Part shown: positions 46,677-55,064 of the stretch, in pieces | How the letters are laid out: each line of letters opens with the position of its first letter | How positions within the stretch are numbered: position 1 is the first letter of the stretch | Assembly (NCBI GenBank): GCA_021846275.1 | Contig: JAJZBZ010000009.1 | Coordinates: forward strand, 1-64,000 | DNA from: Acidobacteriota bacterium | GTDB lineage: Bacteria; Acidobacteriota; Terriglobia; Terriglobales; Acidobacteriaceae | Length of the DNA: 64,000 nt | Direction: 5' to 3' | Program-made: the position numbers and the translations under genes | Notes under the pieces: model-generated | The model's input: only the letters and a program-made list of their open reading frames with translations | The model's database searches: none | Told to the model about the DNA's origin: nothing

Positions 46677-47468
46677 ATGCGAACCTTCATGATTGCCACT
46701 CTTCTTGCCGCAGCCTCGACGGTGTGCTTCGCTCAGGCTGCGGCCGCGCCGGTTGCTGTTGCTTCCGGCACCATTCTGCCCATCAGCCTGGACGGCACAC
46801 TGCGCTCCGACCACGCCCGCGTGGGCCAGCCGGTGCGCGCGACGGTGATGCAGTCGATTCCAGGCACGCGCATCCGTCGCGGAGCGCGGTTGATCGGCGA
46901 GGTGACCGCGGTCACGCCCGCGCCGCATCCCTCGCTCACGTTGCGCTTTACTGAAATTGAACAGCGCGGTGGAACGATCCCCGTTGCGGTGAGCCTGCGC
47001 GCGATGGCCTCCTTGCTCGAAGTCGAAGAGGCGCAGACGCCGGAGGATATGTCCATGCGCGGCACGGTGCCGCAGAATGACACGACGCGCCAGATCGGCG
47101 GCCAGCAGGTCTATCGCGGCGGCGGGCCGGTGGCTGAGGGGATGACGCCCGTGGGCAAGCCGGTGGCCTATGGGATGGTCGCTCTTCCGCTCTCGCGCCC
47201 CGGTCGCGCCTGCCGTGCAGAGGTGGCCGAGAATCGTACGCCGCAGGCATTCTGGGTCTTTTCCTCCGACGCCTGCGGACTCTTCGGCTATCACGGCGTG
47301 AGTGTTGCTCATGCGGGCCGAGTCGCTCCGTCGGGGCAGATCGTCTTCACCTCGGCAGGCAGGAAGCTGGTCCTGCAGAGCGGGTCGGGAATGCTGCTGC
47401 GCGTGCTGGCCCCGGAGCAGAAATCAGAGTCCGCAAGCGGGCGGATGGATATGAGAGCCGCGCTCTGA
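46677..47468 (+). CDS. Secreted protein of unknown function
   Basis: 263 residues from ATG 46677, preceded by GGGAGGA. A signal peptide ends near CFAQA (residue 20). A beta-rich segment follows (LPISLDGTLRSDHARVGQPVRATVMQ, with GTRIRRGARLIGEV), resembling the N-terminal domain found in many acidobacterial secreted proteins that set up barrel or regulatory folds. The C-terminal half (VALPLSRPGRACRAEVAENRTPQAFWVFSSDACGLFGYHG in part) is not recognised; two cysteines there could form a disulfide. It follows panD by 49 bases but there is no functional link to see. Confidence 0.7.
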   Translation: MRTFMIATLLAAASTVCFAQAAAAPVAVASGTILPISLDGTLRSDHARVGQPVRATVMQSIPGTRIRRGARLIGEVTAVTPAPHPSLTLRFTEIEQRGGTIPVAVSLRAMASLLEVEEAQTPEDMSMRGTVPQNDTTRQIGGQQVYRGGGPVAEGMTPVGKPVAYGMVALPLSRPGRACRAEVAENRTPQAFWVFSSDACGLFGYHGVSVAHAGRVAPSGQIVFTSAGRKLVLQSGSGMLLRVLAPEQKSESASGRMDMRAAL

Positions 47469-47580
47469 GGATGCGATTCGCTGCCTGGCCTGGTGCGCGG
47501 CAATCGAACCAAAAGGCCTGTTCTTCGACGGGTGCCCGCCTGCGGAACGTGGGCATTGAATAAATCCATTTTCTAGGACT

Positions 47581-47610
47581 TTGCAGGCATATTCGTCAAG
47601 AGACTATGAT
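47581..47610 (+). promoter_or_regulatory. Candidate sigma-70-type promoter for the 47666 gene
   Basis: TTGCAG at 47581-47586 and TATGAT at 47605-47610 are separated by 18 bases. The -10 hexamer ends 55 bases before the ATG of the two-part VWFA gene. Confidence 0.5.
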
Positions 47611-47665
47611 GGAGGACGCGCGCGGCGGGGCTGTCCGCCGCGCATCCGAATCGTGGAGTGCGTTG

Positions 47666-50600
47666 ATGCGCCGTTTTGCCCTGCTGTCTGTGTTGCTGGT
47701 TGTTCCCGTGCTGTGGGCTGCGCCGCGCAAGACGACTGTGAGCGAGCTGACGCAGATGATCGACGGAGCGCGGGCCGATCATCTGACGGATGCGCAATTG
47801 AATCAGCGGCTGAACAATGTCCAGCTCACGGAGTCCCTGGACGCGACAACGTGGGAGAAACTGACGGCGGAGTCGCCGGGCGAGCAGACGACCGAGGCGC
47901 TGCGGGCGCTGTATGCGAATTCTTCGTTTCTGCCTCCATCGCCGGGAGCAATTCTGGCCGATGCCGCACCTCAGGTGGCGGCGCAGCGCGAGATCATGGC
48001 CAGTACGATTCGATACGTCCTGCGCACCGTGCCCGCACTGCCGAATCTGCTGGCGGTGCGCGATACGGCGCACTATACGGATACGGGAGTGGGTTTCGAC
48101 GCGGGTACTTCACAGACGCGCGGCGGGCTGCTGCTGCTGGGCGAGGATCAGACGCCGGTGACGATCCGCGACGGCGTGGAAACTGACACGCCGACTGCGA
48201 AGCGAGCGCACGCAGCTGCGAGCAAGGCGAGCGAGAATTTTCACGAGGCGCGCGACCTGATCTCCTGGGGTGAGTTTGGTCCGGTGCTGACGACAGTCTT
48301 GCTGGACGCGGCGCATGGACAGATTGCTTGGGCGCACTGGGAAGAGGTGGATGGCCAGAAGCTGGCAGTCTTTCACTTCGCTGTTCCGCGCAGCGCCTCG
48401 CATTATTCCGTACATTACTGCTGCGATGTGACCTATGGCCCGGCGCTCGACGGGCAGCATCAGACGATGATCCCCGTGCCCAGCGTGCTGCTGGCCGGCT
48501 ATCACGGAGAGATGACGGTTGACCCGGCGACGGGAGTGATTCGCAGGATATTGCTGACCGTCGATCCGAGACCCGGCGACAGCCTGCTGCGCGGCGCAAT
48601 GAAGATCGATTGGGGAACGATTACGATCGGCGACGAAGAGACGGTTGTTCCGTTGCACAGCGTCACTCTGACCACGACGCCGGACAAATGGGAGCAACGC
48701 GGCATTGTGCAGACCGTGGATCGAACGCGGATCAATGAGACGGAGTTCAGCGCGTATCACCGCTTCGGCTCGCAGGCGAAGATTGTGACGGATATTGCCT
48801 CGACGGCTCCGGCTGCGTCCGCGCCGGTGGATGCAATCCCAGCGGCGAATTCCACGCCGCTTTCGGCCACTGTGGCGCAGGGTGTCGCCGTGGGAGCGCC
48901 GGCGTCGAAGCCGGTTGCCGAAGCTGCGTCCAACTCTGTCTTGGAAGCGCCTTCAGGGGCCGCGGAGACAAAGACGGAGTCGGAACCCGGCATCCATCCG
49001 GCAATTGATTCGGCCTCATCCGACGCAACCACCGTATCCGCCGCGCCAGCCGCTGCGGCGCAAACTTCCGAGGTTGCCGTGGAGGCGATGAACGAGATGC
49101 CACAACTGGCTTCTTCTGCGCCAACCTCGACAGCGGCAGACGCATCGACCGCTGCGGCGGCTTCGCCAGCGACCGCGTTCACGCTGCATGCGACCACGCA
49201 GCGGGTGAGCGTGAACCTGCTGGCTCTGGACGGCAAGGGAAGGCCGGTGACCAATCTCCGGCGCGACGAGATTCAGATCCTTGACAACGGGCATCTGGTG
49301 CCGCTGTCCACCTTTCAGGCGGGTGTGGCGAGGATAACATCGGCTCCGCAAAGCCCGGGCGAAGACGGCATGTTTACCAACACCGTCGAGGATAAACCTG
49401 CCGCAGACACGCTGATCCTGCTGCTCGACGACAGTCATCTTCCATTTGCGGCGATGAATCAGGCGCGACAGCAGGTGCTGGATTTTCTGAAGCAGGCGCG
49501 GCCTGGCACAGAGTTTGCGCTTTATGCCATCGACGAACACGGATTCCGGGTTTTGCAGGATGTGACCGCGGACCCGGCGCAGGTGCGCGCGCGCCTGGTG
49601 GCGTGGACGCCGTCGGCAGCCGCCACTGCGCAGGCGCAGGCATTGGAGCAACGCGACCGGCAGGAATTTGATACGGTGCATCACGCCGTGGACCTGAACA
49701 GCGTGAACGGAAACTACACCGAGATCCCGGATTACATCGAGACCACGGATCCGGAGTTGCGCCTGCTGGGCGACAATCCGCAGCGGCAGTTGCTCGAGGG
49801 GTTGCAGGCGTTGGCGCGGCATTTTGCCGCCGTGCAGGGACAGAAGAGTCTGGCCCTGGTCTCTGGCGACAGCGCGCTGGGCGACTGGGAGGATCGCGCC
49901 GTGGGAATGGAAAAGGGCAGTCGCAGCCTGGAGGGAGCACTGGCGCGGGCGCGCGAAACGCTGAACGATGCGCATATTGCGCTCTACGTGATCAATGCCT
50001 CGCAGAATGGCGGCGGTGTGATTGATTCCAGCATTCAGTTTCGGAATGTCGAGTTGATTCAGGGATCGACGGATAACAACGGTCCTGCTGGCGCAACAGC
50101 GGGGCGGAACCTGACGCCGGGACGGCTGACGGGTCAGATGCAGGCAAACCTGCATGGTATCGATGGCCCGGTGCGCACGCTGGCCGAGGCGACGGGCGGC
50201 TTCGCTGTGGATCGCGGTGCAAATCTGGCGAAGACACTGGATCAGATTCAATCGGACACAATGGCTACGGCGGAGCTTTCATTTGAGCCTCCGGTACCGC
50301 CGGACAACCAGCAACATACAATCACCGTGAAGATTCCTGACCGCAAAGGGTTGAAGCTGCGTTATCGCGCCACATATCTGGACGCAGCCGAGCCGACATT
50401 GACGGCGAGCCAGCAGCTGCAGCAGGCGGTCTGGAATCCGGAAGACGCGCATGGCATCGGACTAAGCGCCACGGCGGACAGCGATGCCGATGGGACGACG
50501 ATTCATCTGCGGATTGAATTGAAGGGGCTTGACCTGCGCCAGCAGGATTCCGGTCCGGCGGCGGGACGCTGGACCGACAGGCTGTATATCTTCACGGCCG

Positions 50601-50824
50601 CGCGTAACGACGGGACGCGGCAGGCACAGCTGAGCGGAGACACGCTGGTGCTGAGCCTTGAACCGGCCACCTACCAGAGCGGCATGCCCGCGGGCATTCC
50701 CTATCACAGAACACTGAAGCTGCCGTCGAAGCTGGCCTCGGTGCGCGTGATTGTTGTGGATCGCAACAGCGGACGTGTGGGCACGGTGACGCTTCCGGCT
50801 TCGGCGGTCGCGGTCAAAGGCTGA
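47666..50824 (+). CDS. Two-part secreted VWFA-related protein
   Basis: 1052 residues from ATG 47666 (GTGGAG eight bases upstream; the frame is open to 47606). After a signal peptide comes a helical segment. From about residue 110 to 350 lies a beta-rich domain of unknown type (SWGEFGPVLTTVLLDAAHGQIAWAHWEEVDG and VDPATGVIRRILLTVDP in pieces), like envelope domains found beside other acidobacterial proteins. An Ala/Ser/Thr-rich linker (about 360-510) joins it to a VWFA-related part starting RVSVNLLALDGKGRPVTNL and ADTLILLLDDSHLPFAAM, where the MIDAS reads DDSHL. It lacks a partner gene, unlike the VWFA protein at 32.2 kb. Function unknown. Confidence 0.82.
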   Translation: MRRFALLSVLLVVPVLWAAPRKTTVSELTQMIDGARADHLTDAQLNQRLNNVQLTESLDATTWEKLTAESPGEQTTEALRALYANSSFLPPSPGAILADAAPQVAAQREIMASTIRYVLRTVPALPNLLAVRDTAHYTDTGVGFDAGTSQTRGGLLLLGEDQTPVTIRDGVETDTPTAKRAHAAASKASENFHEARDLISWGEFGPVLTTVLLDAAHGQIAWAHWEEVDGQKLAVFHFAVPRSASHYSVHYCCDVTYGPALDGQHQTMIPVPSVLLAGYHGEMTVDPATGVIRRILLTVDPRPGDSLLRGAMKIDWGTITIGDEETVVPLHSVTLTTTPDKWEQRGIVQTVDRTRINETEFSAYHRFGSQAKIVTDIASTAPAASAPVDAIPAANSTPLSATVAQGVAVGAPASKPVAEAASNSVLEAPSGAAETKTESEPGIHPAIDSASSDATTVSAAPAAAAQTSEVAVEAMNEMPQLASSAPTSTAADASTAAAASPATAFTLHATTQRVSVNLLALDGKGRPVTNLRRDEIQILDNGHLVPLSTFQAGVARITSAPQSPGEDGMFTNTVEDKPAADTLILLLDDSHLPFAAMNQARQQVLDFLKQARPGTEFALYAIDEHGFRVLQDVTADPAQVRARLVAWTPSAAATAQAQALEQRDRQEFDTVHHAVDLNSVNGNYTEIPDYIETTDPELRLLGDNPQRQLLEGLQALARHFAAVQGQKSLALVSGDSALGDWEDRAVGMEKGSRSLEGALARARETLNDAHIALYVINASQNGGGVIDSSIQFRNVELIQGSTDNNGPAGATAGRNLTPGRLTGQMQANLHGIDGPVRTLAEATGGFAVDRGANLAKTLDQIQSDTMATAELSFEPPVPPDNQQHTITVKIPDRKGLKLRYRATYLDAAEPTLTASQQLQQAVWNPEDAHGIGLSATADSDADGTTIHLRIELKGLDLRQQDSGPAAGRWTDRLYIFTAARNDGTRQAQLSGDTLVLSLEPATYQSGMPAGIPYHRTLKLPSKLASVRVIVVDRNSGRVGTVTLPASAVAVKG

Positions 50825-50848
50825 GTGTAATCCGGCGGTGCCGCTGGC

Positions 50849-51160
50849 TCAGCCGCCAAGTTCCTCCAGCATGCCCTGCATTTCGCTTTTGGCGTGTGAG
50901 TTTCCGGTGCGTGCGGCACAGGCAATGCCGGCCTTCAGCCGCTCAATGGCTTCAGCGGTGCGTTCGGCTTTGGCCAGCGTCTGAGCGGACATGAAGTAGC
51001 CGGCCGTGTAGTCGGGATTTTGTTCCAGCAGTGTCGCAAACTCAGACAGCGCGGCCTCGATTTCGCCGCGGCCTGCCAACTCCATGGCCAATCCGTAACG
51101 TGCAAAACTATTTCTCGGATCCATCGTAAGGATCTCTTTCAGCCCGGTCATCTTGTCCAT
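50849..51160 (-). CDS. Small TPR-repeat protein
   Basis: 103 residues. Helical pairs with TPR spacing: SFARYGLAMELAGRGEIEAALSEFATLL then YTAGYFMSAQTLAKAERTAEAIERL. No signal peptide, so cytoplasmic. TPR modules bind peptides or other proteins; the partner is unknown. It converges with the VWFA protein with 24 bases between the stops. Confidence 0.85.
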   Translation of the reverse strand: MDKMTGLKEILTMDPRNSFARYGLAMELAGRGEIEAALSEFATLLEQNPDYTAGYFMSAQTLAKAERTAEAIERLKAGIACAARTGNSHAKSEMQGMLEELGG

Positions 51161-51340
51161 GCGCCTATTTTTTCATGCCGGGCGGCTTCTGGTCAGCCCC
51201 GGTATTGGGCGGATCGTGTGCCAGCAAATCGCGTCTCTGATGCCGGTGTGGCGGATTTGCAGATTCGGCCTCGATTGCCCACACTAATAAAGGGGACAGC
51301 ACGGCGTCTTTTGGGATCATGGGGCATCTCTTCTGGAGGA

Positions 51341-51421
51341 ATGCTGAACGAGAGTCGGCCTGAAGCGCCTGAAACGATCCGAACAGCAGAGCAGAGAGAA
51401 AGCGGAGTGAAGAAAAAATGA
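51341..51421 (+). CDS. Possible 26-codon leader ORF coupled to the thioesterase
   Basis: ATG 51341 opens a frame of 26 residues (MLNESRPEAPETIRTAEQRE then SGVKKK) whose stop overlaps the thioesterase ATG as ATGA. A GGAGG precedes the ATG but is only one base from it, which is closer than normal. It may be a translated leader that couples to the thioesterase, or chance. No similarity is recognised. Confidence 0.3.
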   Translation: MLNESRPEAPETIRTAEQRESGVKKK

Positions 51422-52008
51422 CAGAGACATCTGTCGCACAAACGAATGCAGGATTGAGCGCGGGAGCGGATGCCGACCAGCTTATCGAAGCTCGCTCCGT
51501 GAGCGAATCGCAGTCCGAGATGACCGAACTGGTGCTGCCGAACGATACGAATACGCTGGGCAACCTGCTTGGTGGACGGCTGATGCACCTCATCGATCTG
51601 GTGGGCGCGATGGCCGCGCTGCGCCACACGCGCTCGCCCGTCGTGACGGCTTCGATGGATCACATTGATTTCATCCAGCCTGTTCATGTCGGCGACCTGC
51701 TGATTCTGAAGTCGAGCGTGAATCGCGCCTTCAGCCATTCGCTGGAGGTGGGTGTGAAGGTATGGGCCGAGGACGCGCTGGCGGGCAAGCATCGCCATGT
51801 GGCCAGCGCCTATCTGGTCTTTGTCGCCGTCGATCGCGGCGAGCATCCGGTGCGTGTTCCAGCGCTGCGACCGGAGACGCCGGACGAAATTCGACGCTTC
51901 GAGGGCGCGCAACGCAGGCGCGAGATTCGCGCGGCCGAGTCCGAACGTCGCAAGCGGGCGCGACTGGCTCCCGAAGGCGTTGGCAGCGTGAGGCCCGGCA
52001 AGTCCTGA
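51418..52008 (+). CDS. Acyl-CoA thioesterase (hotdog fold)
   Basis: 196 residues from ATG 51418. The hotdog core has NTLGNLLGGRLMHLIDLVGAMAALRH, where the Asn and Asp are the catalytic pair of YciA/BFIT-type thioesterases, followed by VTASMDHIDFIQPVHVGDLL and the strand SHSLEVGVKVWAE. The C-terminal 40 residues are charged and helical. It hydrolyses acyl-CoA to free acid and CoA; chain length is not predictable. A 26-codon frame ends in an ATGA overlap with its start. Confidence 0.9.
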   Translation: MTETSVAQTNAGLSAGADADQLIEARSVSESQSEMTELVLPNDTNTLGNLLGGRLMHLIDLVGAMAALRHTRSPVVTASMDHIDFIQPVHVGDLLILKSSVNRAFSHSLEVGVKVWAEDALAGKHRHVASAYLVFVAVDRGEHPVRVPALRPETPDEIRRFEGAQRRREIRAAESERRKRARLAPEGVGSVRPGKS

Positions 52009-52120
52009 ACGGGAAAATCCGGAACTGCTGCGCAGCGGATCAACGTCGCGATGAGGATTGCATTTCGCGCCGTGAAAGCCGAACGGGCCAGAACGAGTAT
52101 GGAAGGGAAGGAAGACGAAG

Positions 52121-52954
52121 ATGGCACACACACACGGAATTCCCCAGGCACCGATGCCGCTGCCGGGAGTGAGCAAGATCATTGCGGTTGGATCGGGCAA
52201 GGGCGGAGTGGGCAAGACCACGGTGGCCGTGAATCTGGCTATTGCGCTGGCCCGGCTGGGCAATCGGGTTGGGCTGATCGACGCCGATATTTATGGGCCG
52301 AATATTCCGCTGATGATGGGTTCCAGCCAGCAGCCGCGCGTGGACGCGAACAACGTGATCCAGCCGAACCTGACCCACGGCGTGAAGACGATTTCGATCG
52401 GCTACATCTCGCCCGGCGACAAGCCGCTGGTCATGCGCGGACCAATGCTGCACCAGATCATTCGCCAGTTCCTGCAACAGGTGGAGTGGGGCGAACTGGA
52501 CTACCTGATCGTCGATCTGCCGCCTGGAACCGGCGATGTGGTCATCTCGCTGGTGCAGACGGTTCCGCTGACGGGCGCAGTGGTCGTTTCCACGCCGAGC
52601 GATGTTTCGTTACAGGATGCGCGCAAGGCGCTGGAGATGTTCGCGCAGGTCAACGTCGAGGTTCTGGGCATGGTCGAAAACATGAGTCACTTCACCTGTC
52701 CGCATTGCAGCCAGATCATCGACATTTTTTCCAAAGGCGGTGCCGAGCGGACGGCGGCGCAGTATGGACTCGCGTTTCTCGGTTCGGTCGAACTGGTTCC
52801 GGCGATTCGCGAGGGCGGCGATCGCGGTCTGCCGGTTGCGTTGGCCGGACCGGACGATGCCGATGCGGCGCAGTTCTATGCCGTGGCGCGCAAGATGGCC
52901 GAGCGAGCAGAGGACGTGGCGGCGCACAGCGGAGATGTGATCGAGATTCACTGA
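52121..52954 (+). CDS. apbC: Mrp/ApbC-family iron-sulfur carrier ATPase
   Basis: 277 residues. A deviant Walker A GSGKGGVGKTT lies at 24-34, with ADIYGPNIP and VDLPPGTGD as further P-loop NTPase motifs. The CXXC pair C193-C196 (CPHC) bridges the 4Fe-4S cluster in the dimer. It delivers iron-sulfur clusters to apoproteins. The N-terminal DUF59 domain found in some Mrp proteins is absent. The start ATG 52121 has GGAAGGAAGACGAAG-like purines before it. It precedes hrcA by 186 bases, which hold the hrcA promoter. Confidence 0.93.
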   Translation: MAHTHGIPQAPMPLPGVSKIIAVGSGKGGVGKTTVAVNLAIALARLGNRVGLIDADIYGPNIPLMMGSSQQPRVDANNVIQPNLTHGVKTISIGYISPGDKPLVMRGPMLHQIIRQFLQQVEWGELDYLIVDLPPGTGDVVISLVQTVPLTGAVVVSTPSDVSLQDARKALEMFAQVNVEVLGMVENMSHFTCPHCSQIIDIFSKGGAERTAAQYGLAFLGSVELVPAIREGGDRGLPVALAGPDDADAAQFYAVARKMAERAEDVAAHSGDVIEIH

Positions 52955-53024
52955 CGTTCTGGCGTGATTGCCAGTGGCATTTTCGCGGACGCCAGTGAGA
53001 TGGGCGGCGCTGCAAAATCCAGCG

Positions 53025-53053
53025 TTGACAGCCATTTTCGCGCTGCCTAGACT
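53025..53053 (+). promoter_or_regulatory. Strong sigma-70-type promoter upstream of hrcA
   Basis: TTGACA (53025-53030) and TAGACT (53048-53053) with a 17-base spacer, 87 bases before the hrcA start. No CIRCE-type inverted repeat (TTAGCACTC...GAGTGCTAA) is visible here, so the heat-shock control usually associated with HrcA is not evident. Confidence 0.65.
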
Positions 53054-53140
53054 CAAATCAGGAAGCGTGATTTGCCGCAGGCGACGCGAGGTTTCGTCCA
53101 CTGTGGCACAGAGGATTACGGAAGCGCAGAGGATTTCCCC

Positions 53141-54280
53141 ATGCAGGAGTTTCGGATCGGTCCGCGCGAACGGCTGGTTCTGATGGCGATTCTGGAGATG
53201 TATATCGCCACCGGAGAGCCGGTTTCCTCTCAGGCCGTGGCGCGCTATTTTGAGCATCGCGATGGCCTGAGTTCGGCGACGATTCGCAACGTGATGGCGA
53301 GCCTGGGTGAGGCGGCGCTGCTGGATCAGCCTCACACTTCCGCTGGTCGTGTGCCCACGGCGCGTGGCTTTCGCTATTACGTGGAGATGCTTCAGAGCGG
53401 CGCGCGCGCGGCGACCGCCGATGCGGGCTTGCTGGACGAGCAGCAGCGCGGACGCATCCAGCAGAGCTATAGCGGAGTGGCCTCGCCGACCGAGTTTCTG
53501 GAGCGGACGTCGCACGTGCTGGCGCAGGTTTCAAACAGCGTTGGTGTGGCGCTCGCGCGACATGGCACCGAGCCAGTGCTGGAGCATATCCATTTTTCGC
53601 AGCTTGCGGCCGGGCGGATTCTGGCCGTGTTGGTGACGCGCGAGGGCGCGGTGCAGGATCGCCTGATCGCGACGCGGCAGCCGTGGTCGGCCAGCGAGTT
53701 GGACGCGGCGGGAAATTATCTGAATGAGAATTTTCGTGGCTGGAGGCTGGACCGGATTCGCGCGGAACTGGACGAGCGGCTGGAGCAGGAGCGCATTTCG
53801 TATGATCGCAGCCTGCGCGCGCTGAATGAGCTGTATGGGCAGGGTGCGCTGAATGCTGAGCCTGCCGTGCCAGCCGTCTATGTGGACGGCATGGCCAATC
53901 TGCTCGCGGGCGGGCTGGCCGGAGGGATGGATCGCGAGCATCTGCGCCAGATGCTCGCGATGCTGGAGACGCGACAGCGGGTGATCGAGTTGCTGGAGGC
54001 CTTTGTCCACGCGCAGCAGCGTGAGGTGCGCGTGGTGGTGGGGTTGGACGACGCCGTGCCGGCGATGCAGGACATGGTGTTGATCGGCGCGCCGATTCGA
54101 ATCGGCAGCCGCGCGGCGGGAACCGTGGCCGTGATCGCGCCGACGCGCATTCAGTACGAGGAAATGATGCGGACTGTGGGTTATATTGCGCAGATTTCCG
54201 AGAGCATGCTGGACGAAGCGAGGCCGGATGGGACGAGACTCGGCGAGGCGAGATTCGACGAGACAAGACCGGACCGATAG
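53141..54280 (+). CDS. hrcA: Heat-inducible transcription repressor HrcA
   Basis: 379 residues from ATG 53141 with AGAGGA before it. The N-terminal winged helix (RERLVLMAILEMYIATGEPVSS, then SSATIRNVMASLGEAALL) binds DNA; SAGRVPTARGFRYYV is the conserved family motif. The rest forms the dimerisation core. HrcA represses chaperone operons by binding CIRCE; here it heads an operon with grpE and dnaJ. The last 22 residues (DEARPDGTRLGEARFDETRP, then DR) are an imperfect repeat of DExRP-like units and are probably disordered. dnaK is not in the window. Confidence 0.95.
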   Translation: MQEFRIGPRERLVLMAILEMYIATGEPVSSQAVARYFEHRDGLSSATIRNVMASLGEAALLDQPHTSAGRVPTARGFRYYVEMLQSGARAATADAGLLDEQQRGRIQQSYSGVASPTEFLERTSHVLAQVSNSVGVALARHGTEPVLEHIHFSQLAAGRILAVLVTREGAVQDRLIATRQPWSASELDAAGNYLNENFRGWRLDRIRAELDERLEQERISYDRSLRALNELYGQGALNAEPAVPAVYVDGMANLLAGGLAGGMDREHLRQMLAMLETRQRVIELLEAFVHAQQREVRVVVGLDDAVPAMQDMVLIGAPIRIGSRAAGTVAVIAPTRIQYEEMMRTVGYIAQISESMLDEARPDGTRLGEARFDETRPDR

Positions 54281-54384
54281 CGGCGGGCCGGCGTCGCGCT
54301 GCGCGCGCACTGGAACTTTTGAGAGAATAGAGAAAACAGGTACACGGCGTGTGTCCGTGACGAACCGGTTGCGGAGCAGAGGGT

Positions 54385-54966
54385 ATGGAAATCATGACGG
54401 AAGAGCAAAATATGCAGGTGGAAGATCAGGCGGCGGGGATTGCCGTCGATCCTTCTCTGGATGGGACTGTGTCGCAGATGGACACCGCGACCGCGCAGCA
54501 GGCAACCGCACAGATCGACCAGTTACGGCAGGAGCGGGACCAGTTGCAGGATCGTCTGGCGCGACTTCAGGCTGAGTTTGACAATGCGCGCAAGCGACAG
54601 GAGCGCGAGAAGGCGGAGTTTCGCGACTACACGACCGGCGCGGTTGTGGAGCAGTTTCTGCCCGTGCTGGATAATTTTTCGCTTGCCCTCTCGGCCAACG
54701 CCTCCGCCGAGCAACTGCGCGCGGGAGTCGAGCTGATCGTCAAGCAGATGGACGAGGTTCTGCGCAATCTCCAGGTGCAGGCCGTGGCCGCCGTGGGCGA
54801 GCCGTTTGATCCGCGTGTGCATGAGGCGCTTGGTTCCGTGGAGCGCGCCGACATGCCGGACCAGCATGTGGCCGAGGAGATTCGTCGCGGCTACCGCATT
54901 CGCGAGCGTTTGCTGCGCCCGGCGCTGGTGCGCGTGGTGAGCAACCCGACCCAAAGCGAAGCCTGA
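54385..54966 (+). CDS. grpE: Nucleotide exchange factor GrpE
   Basis: 193 residues. A long N-terminal coiled coil (QIDQLRQERDQLQDRLARLQ) leads to the conserved AEFDNARKRQEREKAEF and a C-terminal beta domain (EPFDPRVHEALGSVERADMPD, VAEEIRRGYRIRERLLRPALVRV). GrpE releases ADP from DnaK. It sits 104 bases after hrcA and 98 bases before dnaJ, on the same strand. Start ATG 54385 is preceded by AGAGGGT. Confidence 0.95.
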   Translation: MEIMTEEQNMQVEDQAAGIAVDPSLDGTVSQMDTATAQQATAQIDQLRQERDQLQDRLARLQAEFDNARKRQEREKAEFRDYTTGAVVEQFLPVLDNFSLALSANASAEQLRAGVELIVKQMDEVLRNLQVQAVAAVGEPFDPRVHEALGSVERADMPDQHVAEEIRRGYRIRERLLRPALVRVVSNPTQSEA

Positions 54967-55064
54967 AGCGCGAAGGGATTCTGGCGCATCCATAGAGTGA
55001 GCGCGAAGGGAAGCGGCTGCGCAACAGGAAATGCCAGCCGGAAGTGATTGGAAAATCGAAGAAC

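Noticed and set aside
52955-53140. CIRCE operator for HrcA.
   Set aside because: No TTAGCACTC/GAGTGCTAA inverted repeat, even degenerate, is visible in the interval.
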